DNA from: Treponema sp.
Lineage (GTDB): Bacteria > Spirochaetota > Spirochaetia > Treponematales > Treponemataceae
DNA length: 47,449 nt
Direction of reading: 5' to 3'
Assembly (NCBI GenBank): GCA_024400915.1
Contig: JAKSLX010000020.1
Location: forward strand, 1 to 47,449
The stretch's first letter is position 1, and each line of letters begins with the position of its first letter. Position numbers and translations under genes: made by a program. Positions 15,800 to 23,971 of this stretch are shown here, one piece after another. The notes below the pieces were generated by a model. That model worked only from the letters and a program-made list of their open reading frames with translations, did not search any database and had not been told where the DNA came from.

Positions 15800-16624
15800 A
15801 TGCTTGAGCAGATTGTTTCCAATGCACCGATTTTCCTTCTCGTTGTTTTCAGGTGTTTTACTACAATGGTGACACTTCCGTTGCTGTCTTCAAGGACTGT
15901 CCCTAGGATGGCCAAAATTGCCCTTGCATTGTACATGGCCTATTTCATATTTCCGACCGTTAGTCAGACTGGATTCCCTTTTGCAGACTATCGTTCGTAT
16001 GTTACACCGGAAGGTTCCTTTAATCTTGAATACATATTTCTCCTGGTAGGAGAAGGAATGATAGGCATTATCCTTGGATTCTACATCCAGATTATTTTTG
16101 CCGCCTTTTCTACTGCCGGCCAGTTTTTTGCCTTCCAGATGGGACTCAGTGCCAGCGAAGTCTATGACTCTTTGAGCCAGGTGGAAAATCCCCTTATGGG
16201 ACAGTTCTTCAACTTCCTTGCCATGATAGTTTTTCTGCAGAATCATTGGTTTCAGACCATGTTCTGTGACGGGCTTGCAACAAGCTTTAAGACCATGAAT
16301 GCTTTTTCAATTGTAAGCAACACTGATTTTTTTGCAGAGTTTATGATGAAATCTCTTTCCATGCTTTTTAAAGATGCCCTCGTTATTGCTTTGCCTATCA
16401 TGGGGTCATTGTTCCTCATAAACGTTACCATGGGTATTTTTACAAAGGCAGCCCCTCAGATGAATCTTCTTTCTGAAGGATTCCCAATCCTCATGCTTGT
16501 TTCCTATTTCCTCATTGCAGTTCTTGTTCCTCATTTCTGCGAGTTTTTCCAGATGAGCATTTATGAAGGTTTTAGGGAAATTCAGTCCATTATGACGAAA
16601 ATTTCTGGAGGTGGAATTCAATGA
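15800..16624 (+). CDS. fliR: FliR, flagellar export-gate protein
   Basis: A 274-residue export-gate subunit with about six membrane segments. Recognisable parts are PLLSSRTVPRMAKIALALYM near the N-terminus, GEGMIGIILGFYIQIIFAAF, the AFQMGLSASEVYDSLSQ stretch, and ALPIMGSLFLINVTMGIFTKAAPQMN. The stop overlaps flhB by four bases. In some bacteria FliR and FlhB are fused; here they are separate but translationally coupled. Confidence 0.95.
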   Translation: MLEQIVSNAPIFLLVVFRCFTTMVTLPLLSSRTVPRMAKIALALYMAYFIFPTVSQTGFPFADYRSYVTPEGSFNLEYIFLLVGEGMIGIILGFYIQIIFAAFSTAGQFFAFQMGLSASEVYDSLSQVENPLMGQFFNFLAMIVFLQNHWFQTMFCDGLATSFKTMNAFSIVSNTDFFAEFMMKSLSMLFKDALVIALPIMGSLFLINVTMGIFTKAAPQMNLLSEGFPILMLVSYFLIAVLVPHFCEFFQMSIYEGFREIQSIMTKISGGGIQ

Positions 16625-17709
16625 GCCAGATAGACCTCCAGTGGTTCGGTCCGGAAGACGAGGGAAAGACTGAGGAAGCTACAGAGACAAAACTCCGCAA
16701 GGCAAGGGAAGAAGGCCGTGTTGCAAAAAGCCAGGAAATGAATGGTGCCATTGTGCTTCTTTTTGTAAGTATTGCCCTGGTTCTTCTTGCTCCGTGGATT
16801 TACAAAAAAATCATCGTAATGATGAACTTTTGTTTCAGTAACGTGGCAACAATGGAAGTGACGGACAGCAAGCTTTTTCATCTTTTTTTGATTACCATGA
16901 TGCCTATTGTCCTGTCCCTTTGTGCTATTGGCGTTGTTGCTGCCATAATCGTTAATCTTGTTCAGAATAAGGGATATTTTTTTACTACAAAGACCATAGA
17001 AATGAAGTTTTCCAAAATCGTTCCCAAGTTCGGGGAATATTTCAGGAGGAATTTCTTTTCTGTCCTTGGGGTTGTTAATATACTTAAATCCATTGTAAAG
17101 CTTATTATCATAGGTTCTGTTGCCTACATACAGATTAAGTCTGATCTGCCTGCTACATTGGATTTCCTTCATACGGGTGGTATATATATGGCCATGGTCA
17201 CTGTTGCCAAGATGGTTGCAAAGCTGCTCATTACCTGTGCCGTGCTTCTTGTTGCCATAGGAGTTTTTGACTATGTAATGCAGAGGCGCGAATTCTTAAA
17301 GCAGAACAAGATGACCAAGCAGGAAATAAAGGAAGAATTCAAGGAAGCGGAAGGAGATCCTGAGGTAAAGGGACGACTTGAACAGGCTCAGAAAGAAATG
17401 CTCAAGGCCAACATGCCTAAGGCTGTCCGTGAATCTGATGTTGTAATTACTAACCCTACTCATTATGCCGTTGCTCTAAAGTGGGACAGCGAAACCCAGG
17501 AAGCTCCTATGGTAAATGCCAAGGGTGTGGATGAAACAGCCCAGAGGATAAAAGCCATTGCCGGTGAAAATGATGTTCCTATCGTTGAAAACAGGCCCCT
17601 TGCCCGAGACCTGTACAGTAATTTTGAGGTTGGTACCATCATTCCACAGCAATACCTGCGCTTGATTGCGGACATCTACGCCAACATTGGATACATGGAA
17701 AAACACTAA
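16621..17709 (+). CDS. flhB: FlhB, export-specificity switch protein
   Basis: Export-gate protein that changes substrate class from rod/hook to filament after autocleavage. The 362-residue protein has a basic N-terminus (EEATETKLRKAREEG), four membrane helices (about 42-62, 87-112, 145-170, 190-218) and a cytoplasmic domain with the self-cleavage site NPTH at 278-281 (N278/P279). FliK in this window would trigger the switch. The start ATGA overlaps the fliR stop. Confidence 0.96.
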   Translation: MSQIDLQWFGPEDEGKTEEATETKLRKAREEGRVAKSQEMNGAIVLLFVSIALVLLAPWIYKKIIVMMNFCFSNVATMEVTDSKLFHLFLITMMPIVLSLCAIGVVAAIIVNLVQNKGYFFTTKTIEMKFSKIVPKFGEYFRRNFFSVLGVVNILKSIVKLIIIGSVAYIQIKSDLPATLDFLHTGGIYMAMVTVAKMVAKLLITCAVLLVAIGVFDYVMQRREFLKQNKMTKQEIKEEFKEAEGDPEVKGRLEQAQKEMLKANMPKAVRESDVVITNPTHYAVALKWDSETQEAPMVNAKGVDETAQRIKAIAGENDVPIVENRPLARDLYSNFEVGTIIPQQYLRLIADIYANIGYMEKH

Positions 17710-17827
17710 ATTTTTCAAAAAAAATCTACATATAGTGTTTCTAAATTTTCAAAACTATAGTAAAATCATAGAACTATAAATTTCTCTTTTTTTCAGAAGA
17801 AGCTTTTAAGTTAAGGGTGGGGACTCA

Positions 17828-19954
17828 ATGCCGGAAAAGCAGAACACTGGTAGATCGTTTATCAATATAATTGGCGAGAATTTTCTTGCCGTCTTGCTCA
17901 TATTACTCCTGTTTTTGATTTTTATTCCTGTTGGAAAAACTTTTGTTGATATTGCAATGGCTATTAACCTTGCCATGTCCATGGTTATTGTCCTTGCTGT
18001 CCTCAACCTAAAGAGACCTGCTGATTTTACCACCTTCCCAAGGCTTGTTCTCATGATGACAATCTTCGGAACTGCCATCAATATTTCTTCTACAAGGCTT
18101 ATTCTTATGAACCCTGCAACGGGGACTGGACATCTTTCAAATCAGAGCGAACTGGTTCAGGCCTTTGCCAATATTGTTGCCCGTAAGAACATTGTTGTAG
18201 GATTCTTCATCTTTATTGTCATCATCGTTTTCCAGATGATTGTCGTTACAAAGGGTGCTGACCGTGTTTCTGAAGTTACGGCCCGCTTTACTTTGGACAG
18301 CATGAACAACAAGATGTTCAACATTCAGAATCAGGTGAATTCCGGTGCCATTACGGAAGAAGAGGGGAACCTCAAGATCAAGAGACTTGGTCAGGAAATT
18401 AACTTCTTTTCTACAATGGATGGTGCCACAAAATTTGTAAGTGGAAACGTTAAATTCGGTATATTCGTTACTGTCCTGAACCTTGTTGGCGGTATTATAG
18501 TCGGCAACAGGATTGGACTTGGAAATGCCTTTAAGACCTATTCTATCCTTACCATCGGTGACGGACTCATGTCTCAGGTTCCGGGTCTTCTCATTTCCCT
18601 TGCTACAGGTCTCCTCATAACCGGTACGGAAGAAGAGACGGCCCTTTCGAATCGTTTCAGGGACGAGCTTACAGTCAACGGCTTCATCTATGTTGTCGTT
18701 GGATTTGCCTTTATCGTTCTCGGCCTTGTGTTCCATAATGGTTCAAGTTTCATTCTGGTTCCTGTTGGGGGATTCCTTATTTTTGTCGGCTATTACCTTA
18801 CAAAGGCAAAGAAGGCAAAAGAAGAGGCTGAAAAAATCCAGGCCATGGAAGCACAGAACGCCCCGAAAAAAGGCGATGGTGCAGCGGAAGAAATTTCTCC
18901 TGTTGCAAAGCTTGACGATCTTTCTCTTGAAATCGGTTACGCCCTCATTCCTCTTGTTGATAATGAAAAGGGTGCGGAACTTATGTCCCGTGTTAAGAGA
19001 ATACGCCATGAATGTGCCCTTGATCTTGGTCTTGTCATTCCTCCTATCCACATCATGGATCAGATGGCACTGCAGCCAGAAGAGTATTCATTCAAGATTC
19101 GTGGCATAGAAGTTGGCAAGGGTAGGCTCAAGATGAACCACTTCATGTGCCTTAATACCGGTGGTGTTCCAAAGGACCGTGAAATGGTGGGTGAAAAAAC
19201 AAAGGATCCTGCATTCGGCATGGATGCCATCTGGCTTCCTGAATCAAAGAGCCTTGAAGCAGAAAAGGCAGGCTATGCCATAATTGATGCTCCTACAATT
19301 ATAGCTACTCACCTTACGGAACTTATCCGCAGTAATGCGGCCAAAATCCTTAGCCGTCAGAGCGTCAGTGCCATTCTTGAGGAAATCAAGAAGCAGAATA
19401 ATGTTGTTGTTGATGAAGTTACTACAGGTCCTGAAAAGTTTACCTACGGTGACATTGAAGCCGTACTCAAGAATCTGCTTGAAGAGCGCGTAAGCATCCG
19501 CAATATGGTTACAATCCTTGAAACTCTTGGGGATTTCGGAAAGATTACCCGCAACCCTTGGGAACTTACGGAAAAGGTACGCGAAGCTCTTGGTGCCCAG
19601 ATATGCCAGCAGTTTGTTGACGACAACAAGGTTCTCAGGGGATTGAGTATTGCACAGTCTTTGTGCGAAAAGATCCTTGAAAAGTCTGCAACTCCTGTGG
19701 GTGGTGCCCCTATGGTTGTCTTTGATCTAGATGAAGGAAGGAATTTCATCAATGCCGTAAGCAGTGCCGTTGCCCAGATGGGGCAGAAATATCCTGGTAT
19801 TCCTCCTATTGTTTTCTGTCCTTCGGAAGTACGCCGTCTCGTAAAGTCTGCTACAGAACGTGAAATGCCAAGGCTCATAGTCCTTTCTTTCTCTGAAATC
19901 GTAAATGCAGGCACAAATATCCAGACTGAAATTATTGGAGAGATAAATGTATAG
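17828..19954 (+). CDS. flhA: FlhA, export-gate protein
   Basis: Largest export-gate subunit, a nonameric ring that docks chaperone-substrate complexes. The 708-residue protein has about eight membrane helices in residues 20-330. It contains the family loop FTLDSMNNKMFNIQNQVNSG and FFSTMDGATKFVSG, and a cytoplasmic domain (about 360-708). AAGGGTGGGG lies upstream of the ATG. The 118-bp gap after flhB is AT-rich and shows no convincing promoter or terminator. The 3' end overlaps flhF by 8 bp. Confidence 0.96.
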   Translation: MPEKQNTGRSFINIIGENFLAVLLILLLFLIFIPVGKTFVDIAMAINLAMSMVIVLAVLNLKRPADFTTFPRLVLMMTIFGTAINISSTRLILMNPATGTGHLSNQSELVQAFANIVARKNIVVGFFIFIVIIVFQMIVVTKGADRVSEVTARFTLDSMNNKMFNIQNQVNSGAITEEEGNLKIKRLGQEINFFSTMDGATKFVSGNVKFGIFVTVLNLVGGIIVGNRIGLGNAFKTYSILTIGDGLMSQVPGLLISLATGLLITGTEEETALSNRFRDELTVNGFIYVVVGFAFIVLGLVFHNGSSFILVPVGGFLIFVGYYLTKAKKAKEEAEKIQAMEAQNAPKKGDGAAEEISPVAKLDDLSLEIGYALIPLVDNEKGAELMSRVKRIRHECALDLGLVIPPIHIMDQMALQPEEYSFKIRGIEVGKGRLKMNHFMCLNTGGVPKDREMVGEKTKDPAFGMDAIWLPESKSLEAEKAGYAIIDAPTIIATHLTELIRSNAAKILSRQSVSAILEEIKKQNNVVVDEVTTGPEKFTYGDIEAVLKNLLEERVSIRNMVTILETLGDFGKITRNPWELTEKVREALGAQICQQFVDDNKVLRGLSIAQSLCEKILEKSATPVGGAPMVVFDLDEGRNFINAVSSAVAQMGQKYPGIPPIVFCPSEVRRLVKSATEREMPRLIVLSFSEIVNAGTNIQTEIIGEINV

Positions 19955-21284
19955 CGAAGTTGGTAAGAATGAAGAAATTCTTCGTATAACAGGGGCAAAC
20001 AGGCAGGAATGTCTCGACAAAATCAGGGATATGCATGGAACTAATTTCATTATCCTCAATCAGAAGCGAAAGCTTAAGCCTGGTATATTCGGCTTCTTTC
20101 AGAAAGATATTCTTGAGATGACATATCAGATCAACAATAAGCCTGCAAAACCGGTGGTTCCTGAAACTCCCGGCAGGTTCGGTTCCTTCGGAAATATGTC
20201 TCAGCCTGTGATTCCAAGAAGCAATCCTTCTGTTGATCCAGAGTTCCTGAAAGAAAGGGCTAATGTTCTTATGGCTTCGGGTTCCAGCTCCAATGTAACC
20301 AATACAATTCAGATTGCTCAGATGGCAAAGCAGATGGAAGAGTGGAGAAACCTCATGTCCGAGCAGATGACGGCTGTCCTTCAGGCTACCACTGCAGAAG
20401 GCGAACACAAGTCAATCTCCCTTATCCGTGATATTCTTGAGGATAACGGTTTTTCAAAGTCCTATAGGAATGAAATGTGCAAGAGGATGAAGTCGGATTT
20501 CTCCATGGAAGAACTGGAGGACTTTGACTACGTGCAGCAGAAGGTTGTTGAATGGATTGCTGAAAGCATTCCTGTTGCTCCTGCAGAAGAAAAAGGTCAG
20601 CCAAAAGTAATCATTCTTGTGGGACCTACCGGCGTGGGAAAGACTACAACCCTTGCAAAAATGGGTGCCCATATTGCCGTGGATTTCAAAAACAATAAGG
20701 AAAAATATACTTTTGCCCCTAGAATCAGGATGATTACAACGGATACCATGCGCGTTGCAGCGGCAGAACAGCTTAAAAGGTGGGCTGAAATCATCAATGT
20801 AGAGGTAGACAAGGCTGAGGATTCTTCAAGAATAAAGGAGCTTTTTGAAAACTATGCTTCTAATTCCGACTATATCTTCATAGATACTTCAGGATACAGT
20901 CCAAACGATTACCATAACATCGCAAATATGCATACCATCCTTGACGTGAAGAACATGAACGAAAGCGTTTACCTTACGGTTACGGCTGGTGTTAGCGTTG
21001 AAGATTTTGAGAACATCATCCGCAACTTTGAATCCTTTAACTTCAAGAGCGTCATAATTACAAAATGTGATGAGACACAGACTTTTGGCCGTGTCATCAG
21101 TGTGCTTTCGGAAAAGAAAAAGGCAGTTTCCTGGATTACTACTGGACAGGAAGTTCTCTATACGATTGAAAGGGCAACCCCGATGTGGTTCGTTTCTCAT
21201 CTCAAAGGATTTAAATTTAATGAGAAAGATGTTGAAAAACGATTGGGAAATGCCGATAAAAAAGACAGTGGTTTCAATATCTAG
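19947..21284 (+). CDS. flhF: FlhF, SRP-type GTPase for flagellar placement
   Basis: GTPase that marks the flagellar site; in spirochaetes it is expected to act at the subpolar region. The 445-residue protein has an N-terminal basic B domain, a helical N domain (about 150-210) and a G domain with G1 VGPTGVGKTT (225-234), G2 ITTDTMRVAAAEQL, G3-like DTSGYSP and G4 TKCDE. The G3 element deviates from the usual DTAGRS of SRP GTPases. GGAGAG before ATG 19947 supports the start, which overlaps flhA. flhG follows after 11 bp. Confidence 0.94.
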   Translation: MYSEVGKNEEILRITGANRQECLDKIRDMHGTNFIILNQKRKLKPGIFGFFQKDILEMTYQINNKPAKPVVPETPGRFGSFGNMSQPVIPRSNPSVDPEFLKERANVLMASGSSSNVTNTIQIAQMAKQMEEWRNLMSEQMTAVLQATTAEGEHKSISLIRDILEDNGFSKSYRNEMCKRMKSDFSMEELEDFDYVQQKVVEWIAESIPVAPAEEKGQPKVIILVGPTGVGKTTTLAKMGAHIAVDFKNNKEKYTFAPRIRMITTDTMRVAAAEQLKRWAEIINVEVDKAEDSSRIKELFENYASNSDYIFIDTSGYSPNDYHNIANMHTILDVKNMNESVYLTVTAGVSVEDFENIIRNFESFNFKSVIITKCDETQTFGRVISVLSEKKKAVSWITTGQEVLYTIERATPMWFVSHLKGFKFNEKDVEKRLGNADKKDSGFNI

Positions 21285-21295
21285 GGAGATTTTTA

Positions 21296-22171
21296 ATGGA
21301 AGATCAGGCAAAAGAACTTCGAAATATAATGGGTGAGAGCAACTTCGGTAAGGCCGGAAAAGATCACAAAACGAGAATCATTGCCATTACCAGCGGCAAG
21401 GGTGGAGTCGGAAAAACCAACATTGCCGTAAATACAGCCATTGCCTATGCTCAGCTTGGAAAGAAGGTCATCCTTATTGACGGTGACCTTGGCATGGCAA
21501 ATGTAAATGTTCTTCTGAGTGTTGTTCCTCAGTATAACCTCATGCACGTACTGAACCACAAAAAGACGATGAAAGACATCATCATTGATACTGAATTCGG
21601 CTTTAAATTCATTGCAGGTGCCAATGGTTTTGCAAAGATTGCCAATCTTTCAAATGATGAACTGGACTATTTTGCCAATGAATTTGCTTCCCTTGGAAAC
21701 GCCGACATCATCATCATTGATACCGGTGCAGGTATTTCAAACAATGTTCTTCAGTTTCTTGCAGCTTCCGATGAAGTGTATGTAATTACAACTCCGGAAC
21801 CTACTGCCATCACAGATGCTTACGGTATCATCAAGATTATTACGACAGAATTTTCAGACCAGAGACCAATCAACCTTAAGCTTCTCGTTAACCGCGTTCA
21901 TTCGGCTGATGAAGGAAAGAGAATTTCTGACCTCATCATAAATATCGTAAGCCAGTTTCTTAACTATAAGGTGGAATACATCGGTTTCGTGTATGACGAT
22001 CCTGCAGTTCAGGCCAGCGTTATCCGTCAGAAGCCTTTCATGGCTATCAGTCCAACATCCAAGCCTGCCGTATGTCTTAAGCATATTGTAGGCAGAATCG
22101 AAAAGACAGAAGTTCCTGCTGATGCCGGAGTTTCCAACTTCCTCAAGAAGTTTATTGGAAAAAAGAAGTAG
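21296..22171 (+). CDS. flhG: FlhG (YlxH/FleN), MinD-like ATPase
   Basis: ParA/MinD-type ATPase that controls flagellar number, usually by acting on FlhF. The 291-residue protein carries the deviant Walker A motif SGKGGVGKT (33-41), the LIDGDLGMANVNVLL segment, Walker B IIIIDTGAGI and a C-terminal amphipathic stretch (FLKKFIGKKK). In place of the usual DTGAG-P-like loop it reads DTGAGISNNVLQF, normal for FlhG. It follows flhF closely and ends before a weak terminator and a new promoter. Confidence 0.94.
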   Translation: MEDQAKELRNIMGESNFGKAGKDHKTRIIAITSGKGGVGKTNIAVNTAIAYAQLGKKVILIDGDLGMANVNVLLSVVPQYNLMHVLNHKKTMKDIIIDTEFGFKFIAGANGFAKIANLSNDELDYFANEFASLGNADIIIIDTGAGISNNVLQFLAASDEVYVITTPEPTAITDAYGIIKIITTEFSDQRPINLKLLVNRVHSADEGKRISDLIINIVSQFLNYKVEYIGFVYDDPAVQASVIRQKPFMAISPTSKPAVCLKHIVGRIEKTEVPADAGVSNFLKKFIGKKK

Positions 22172-22213
22172 TTTTCCGTCAGTTTAGGCTGATTTGATAA
22201 TGAAATTTTATAT

Positions 22214-22247
22214 AGAAGGGGTGTTCTTTGCGGGATATCCCTTTTTT
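22214..22247 (+). terminator. Possible weak terminator after flhG
   Basis: AGAAGGG at 22214-22220 can pair with CCCTTTT at 22239-22245 (one G-T pair), with a T run extending to 22247. The loop is long at 18 bases, so termination may be partial. Confidence 0.4.
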
Positions 22248-22281
22248 ATTTACCTTTTGACAGGTGCAGTTAAGTTTTTCA

Positions 22282-22310
22282 TTGACCACATCGGAATTTT
22301 GCCATAAAAT
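22282..22310 (+). promoter_or_regulatory. Sigma-70-type promoter before the fliA gene cluster
   Basis: -35 TTGACC at 22282-22287, a 17-bp spacer, -10 TAAAAT at 22305-22310. The expected start is near 22317, followed by GGGAGG at 22330-22335. It would let fliA be made independently of the upstream operon. Confidence 0.7.
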
Positions 22311-22341
22311 ATATGGTGATTGTATCTGTGGGAGGATGTAC

Positions 22342-23133
22342 TTGTTTAAGGTAAAAAATATTGCTGTAGCTGCAGCCTGCGGTTTTTTGCTTTCTTTCCT
22401 TATATGTATTATTTCTACTCATAGATTTGGTGTTGCCCTGTTGAGAGGGCTTATTTTCGGACTTATTTTTGCTGCCCTTGGATTTGCCATCGACATGCTC
22501 AATTCAAAGTTTCTTGAGGTTGATGGTGGATTGGTCGGGGATTCCGTGGATGATGGTTCAAAGAAACCTTCTTCCGGCAGTAGTTCCGGCGCAGGTTCTT
22601 TTGTGAACATTACAATAGATGACGAGAACCTTACGGAAGAGGATCAGGCTCCTGCCTTTGATGTTTCTTCTGGACGCCAGGTTTTTTCGTATAAGACTGA
22701 ACCAAAGGTGACAGCAAGTGCTCCCGTAGAACCGGTTGCAGCTGCTGAATCTGCACCTGTATCTGCACCTGCAACTGTATCCAAAGAGACTGCGGGAACT
22801 GCAGAATTCAAGCCTGTACAGCTTGGAACGCCAATTGAAAGCGGCGAAACAGTAAAAAATGATCCTCCTCAGGCTCAGGAAACTGATTCTGCAAAGAAAG
22901 GTTCCGGAGTAAAGGAAATAGATGCATTGCCTGATATTGGGGAATTCTCCAATCAGGATGATGGTGCAGGAGGAGACGGTGGATCCGTTGCATCTGTAAT
23001 CAGTGACTCTGAATTTGCTCAGTCTGGAGACATGAAGGCCAGTGCTGCAATGACGGAAGGTGGTGACATGATGAAACAGGATTCAAAGATAATTGCAAGT
23101 GCGATTCGTACCTTGCTGAAAAAAGAAGATTAA
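22342..23133 (+). CDS. Conserved spirochaete membrane protein between flhG and fliA
   Basis: Function not recognised. The 263-residue protein has two closely spaced N-terminal membrane helices (about 8-24 and 29-50) joined by a short HRFGVALLRG turn. A long acidic, Pro/Ala/Ser-rich cytoplasmic tail without a recognisable fold follows, ending in IIASAIRTLLKKE. Upstream in-frame starts at 22264 and 22336 have no usable ribosome site. TTG 22342 lies six bases after GGGAGG (22330-22335) and is preferred. Position between flhG and fliA suggests a motility role. Confidence 0.7.
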   Translation: MFKVKNIAVAAACGFLLSFLICIISTHRFGVALLRGLIFGLIFAALGFAIDMLNSKFLEVDGGLVGDSVDDGSKKPSSGSSSGAGSFVNITIDDENLTEEDQAPAFDVSSGRQVFSYKTEPKVTASAPVEPVAAAESAPVSAPATVSKETAGTAEFKPVQLGTPIESGETVKNDPPQAQETDSAKKGSGVKEIDALPDIGEFSNQDDGAGGDGGSVASVISDSEFAQSGDMKASAAMTEGGDMMKQDSKIIASAIRTLLKKED

Positions 23134-23173
23134 GCAAAGCCTTGTAAATGGGATTAAAAAAGGGTTGGGATAA

Positions 23174-23962
23174 ATGGCAGTAGAAGTTCTAGACGAGAAT
23201 GAAGAACTTGAGCTCTGGAGAGAGTTCAAGAAAACAAAATCCGTTGCAATTCGAGATAAACTCATAAGGCAGTACATGCCTCTTGTTAAATGGGTGGCAG
23301 GCCGCGTGTCTACAGGTATGCCTGACAGCGTTGAATTTGATGACCTTGTTGGCTTCGGTCAGTTCGGCCTTCTTGATGCCATAAACAAATATGACCCGGA
23401 CAAGAATGTAAAGTTCAAGACTTATGCAACGACTCGTATTCGCGGTGCAATTTTTGATGAACTGCGCGAATTGGATTGGGTTCCTCGTTCCGTACGCCAG
23501 AAGTCACGTGAAATAGAGGAAACCATTGTTGAGCTTGAGGCAAAACTTGGCAGAACCGCCACTGATTCGGAAATTGCCCAGGCAATGAACATGACGGAAG
23601 CCGAATATCAGTCTACAGTCATGAAGGTTAGCGGAACCAGTGTACTTTCCCTCAACGACGTTTGGTATTCAGGGGATGACAGCGAACATATTTCCATTGG
23701 TGACAGCATAGAAGCACCATCAAGCCTCAATCCTGATGTAATTGTTGAAAGGGAAGAAATCCGCAGGGTTATCATCCAGGCAATTACAGAACTTCCTGAA
23801 AATGAAAAGAAGGTAATAGTTCTCTACTACCATAACGACCTTTCGTTCCGTGAAATCGGTGCAGTACTCAATGTTAGCGAAAGCCGTGTAAGTCAGCTCC
23901 ATTCCAAGGCTAACCTTCGTTTGCGTGCAAAGCTTACGAGCGTTAGGAAAGGCATTTTCTAA
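23174..23962 (+). CDS. fliA: Flagellar sigma factor FliA/WhiG (sigma-28)
   Basis: Alternative sigma factor for flagellar genes, 262 residues. Region 2 reads FDDLVGFGQFGLLDAINKY and FKTYATTRIRGAIFDELREL, with the DWVPRSVRQ signature typical of FliA. Region 3 is about 110-170, and region 4 is LSFREIGAVLNVSESRVSQL. GGGTTGGG precedes the ATG. The sigma-28-type promoters in this window (9144, 10975, 3276) are its likely targets, giving a feed-forward loop through the flbD operon. An anti-sigma gene (flgM) is not seen here. Confidence 0.95.
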   Translation: MAVEVLDENEELELWREFKKTKSVAIRDKLIRQYMPLVKWVAGRVSTGMPDSVEFDDLVGFGQFGLLDAINKYDPDKNVKFKTYATTRIRGAIFDELRELDWVPRSVRQKSREIEETIVELEAKLGRTATDSEIAQAMNMTEAEYQSTVMKVSGTSVLSLNDVWYSGDDSEHISIGDSIEAPSSLNPDVIVEREEIRRVIIQAITELPENEKKVIVLYYHNDLSFREIGAVLNVSESRVSQLHSKANLRLRAKLTSVRKGIF

Positions 23963-23971
23963 GAGGAACCT

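Noticed and set aside
17710..17827. Promoter in the flhB-flhA gap
   Set aside because: The gap is AT-rich with several TAAAAT-like strings but no pair of elements with proper spacing.
21252..21259. GCCGATAA near the end of flhF as a sigma-28 promoter for flhG
   Set aside because: The position 11 bp upstream reads TGAAAAAC, which lacks the TAAG/TAAA half shared by the better sites.
22232..22241. GGGATATCCC palindrome after flhG as an operator
   Set aside because: Short and better explained as part of the weak terminator-like structure with the following T run.
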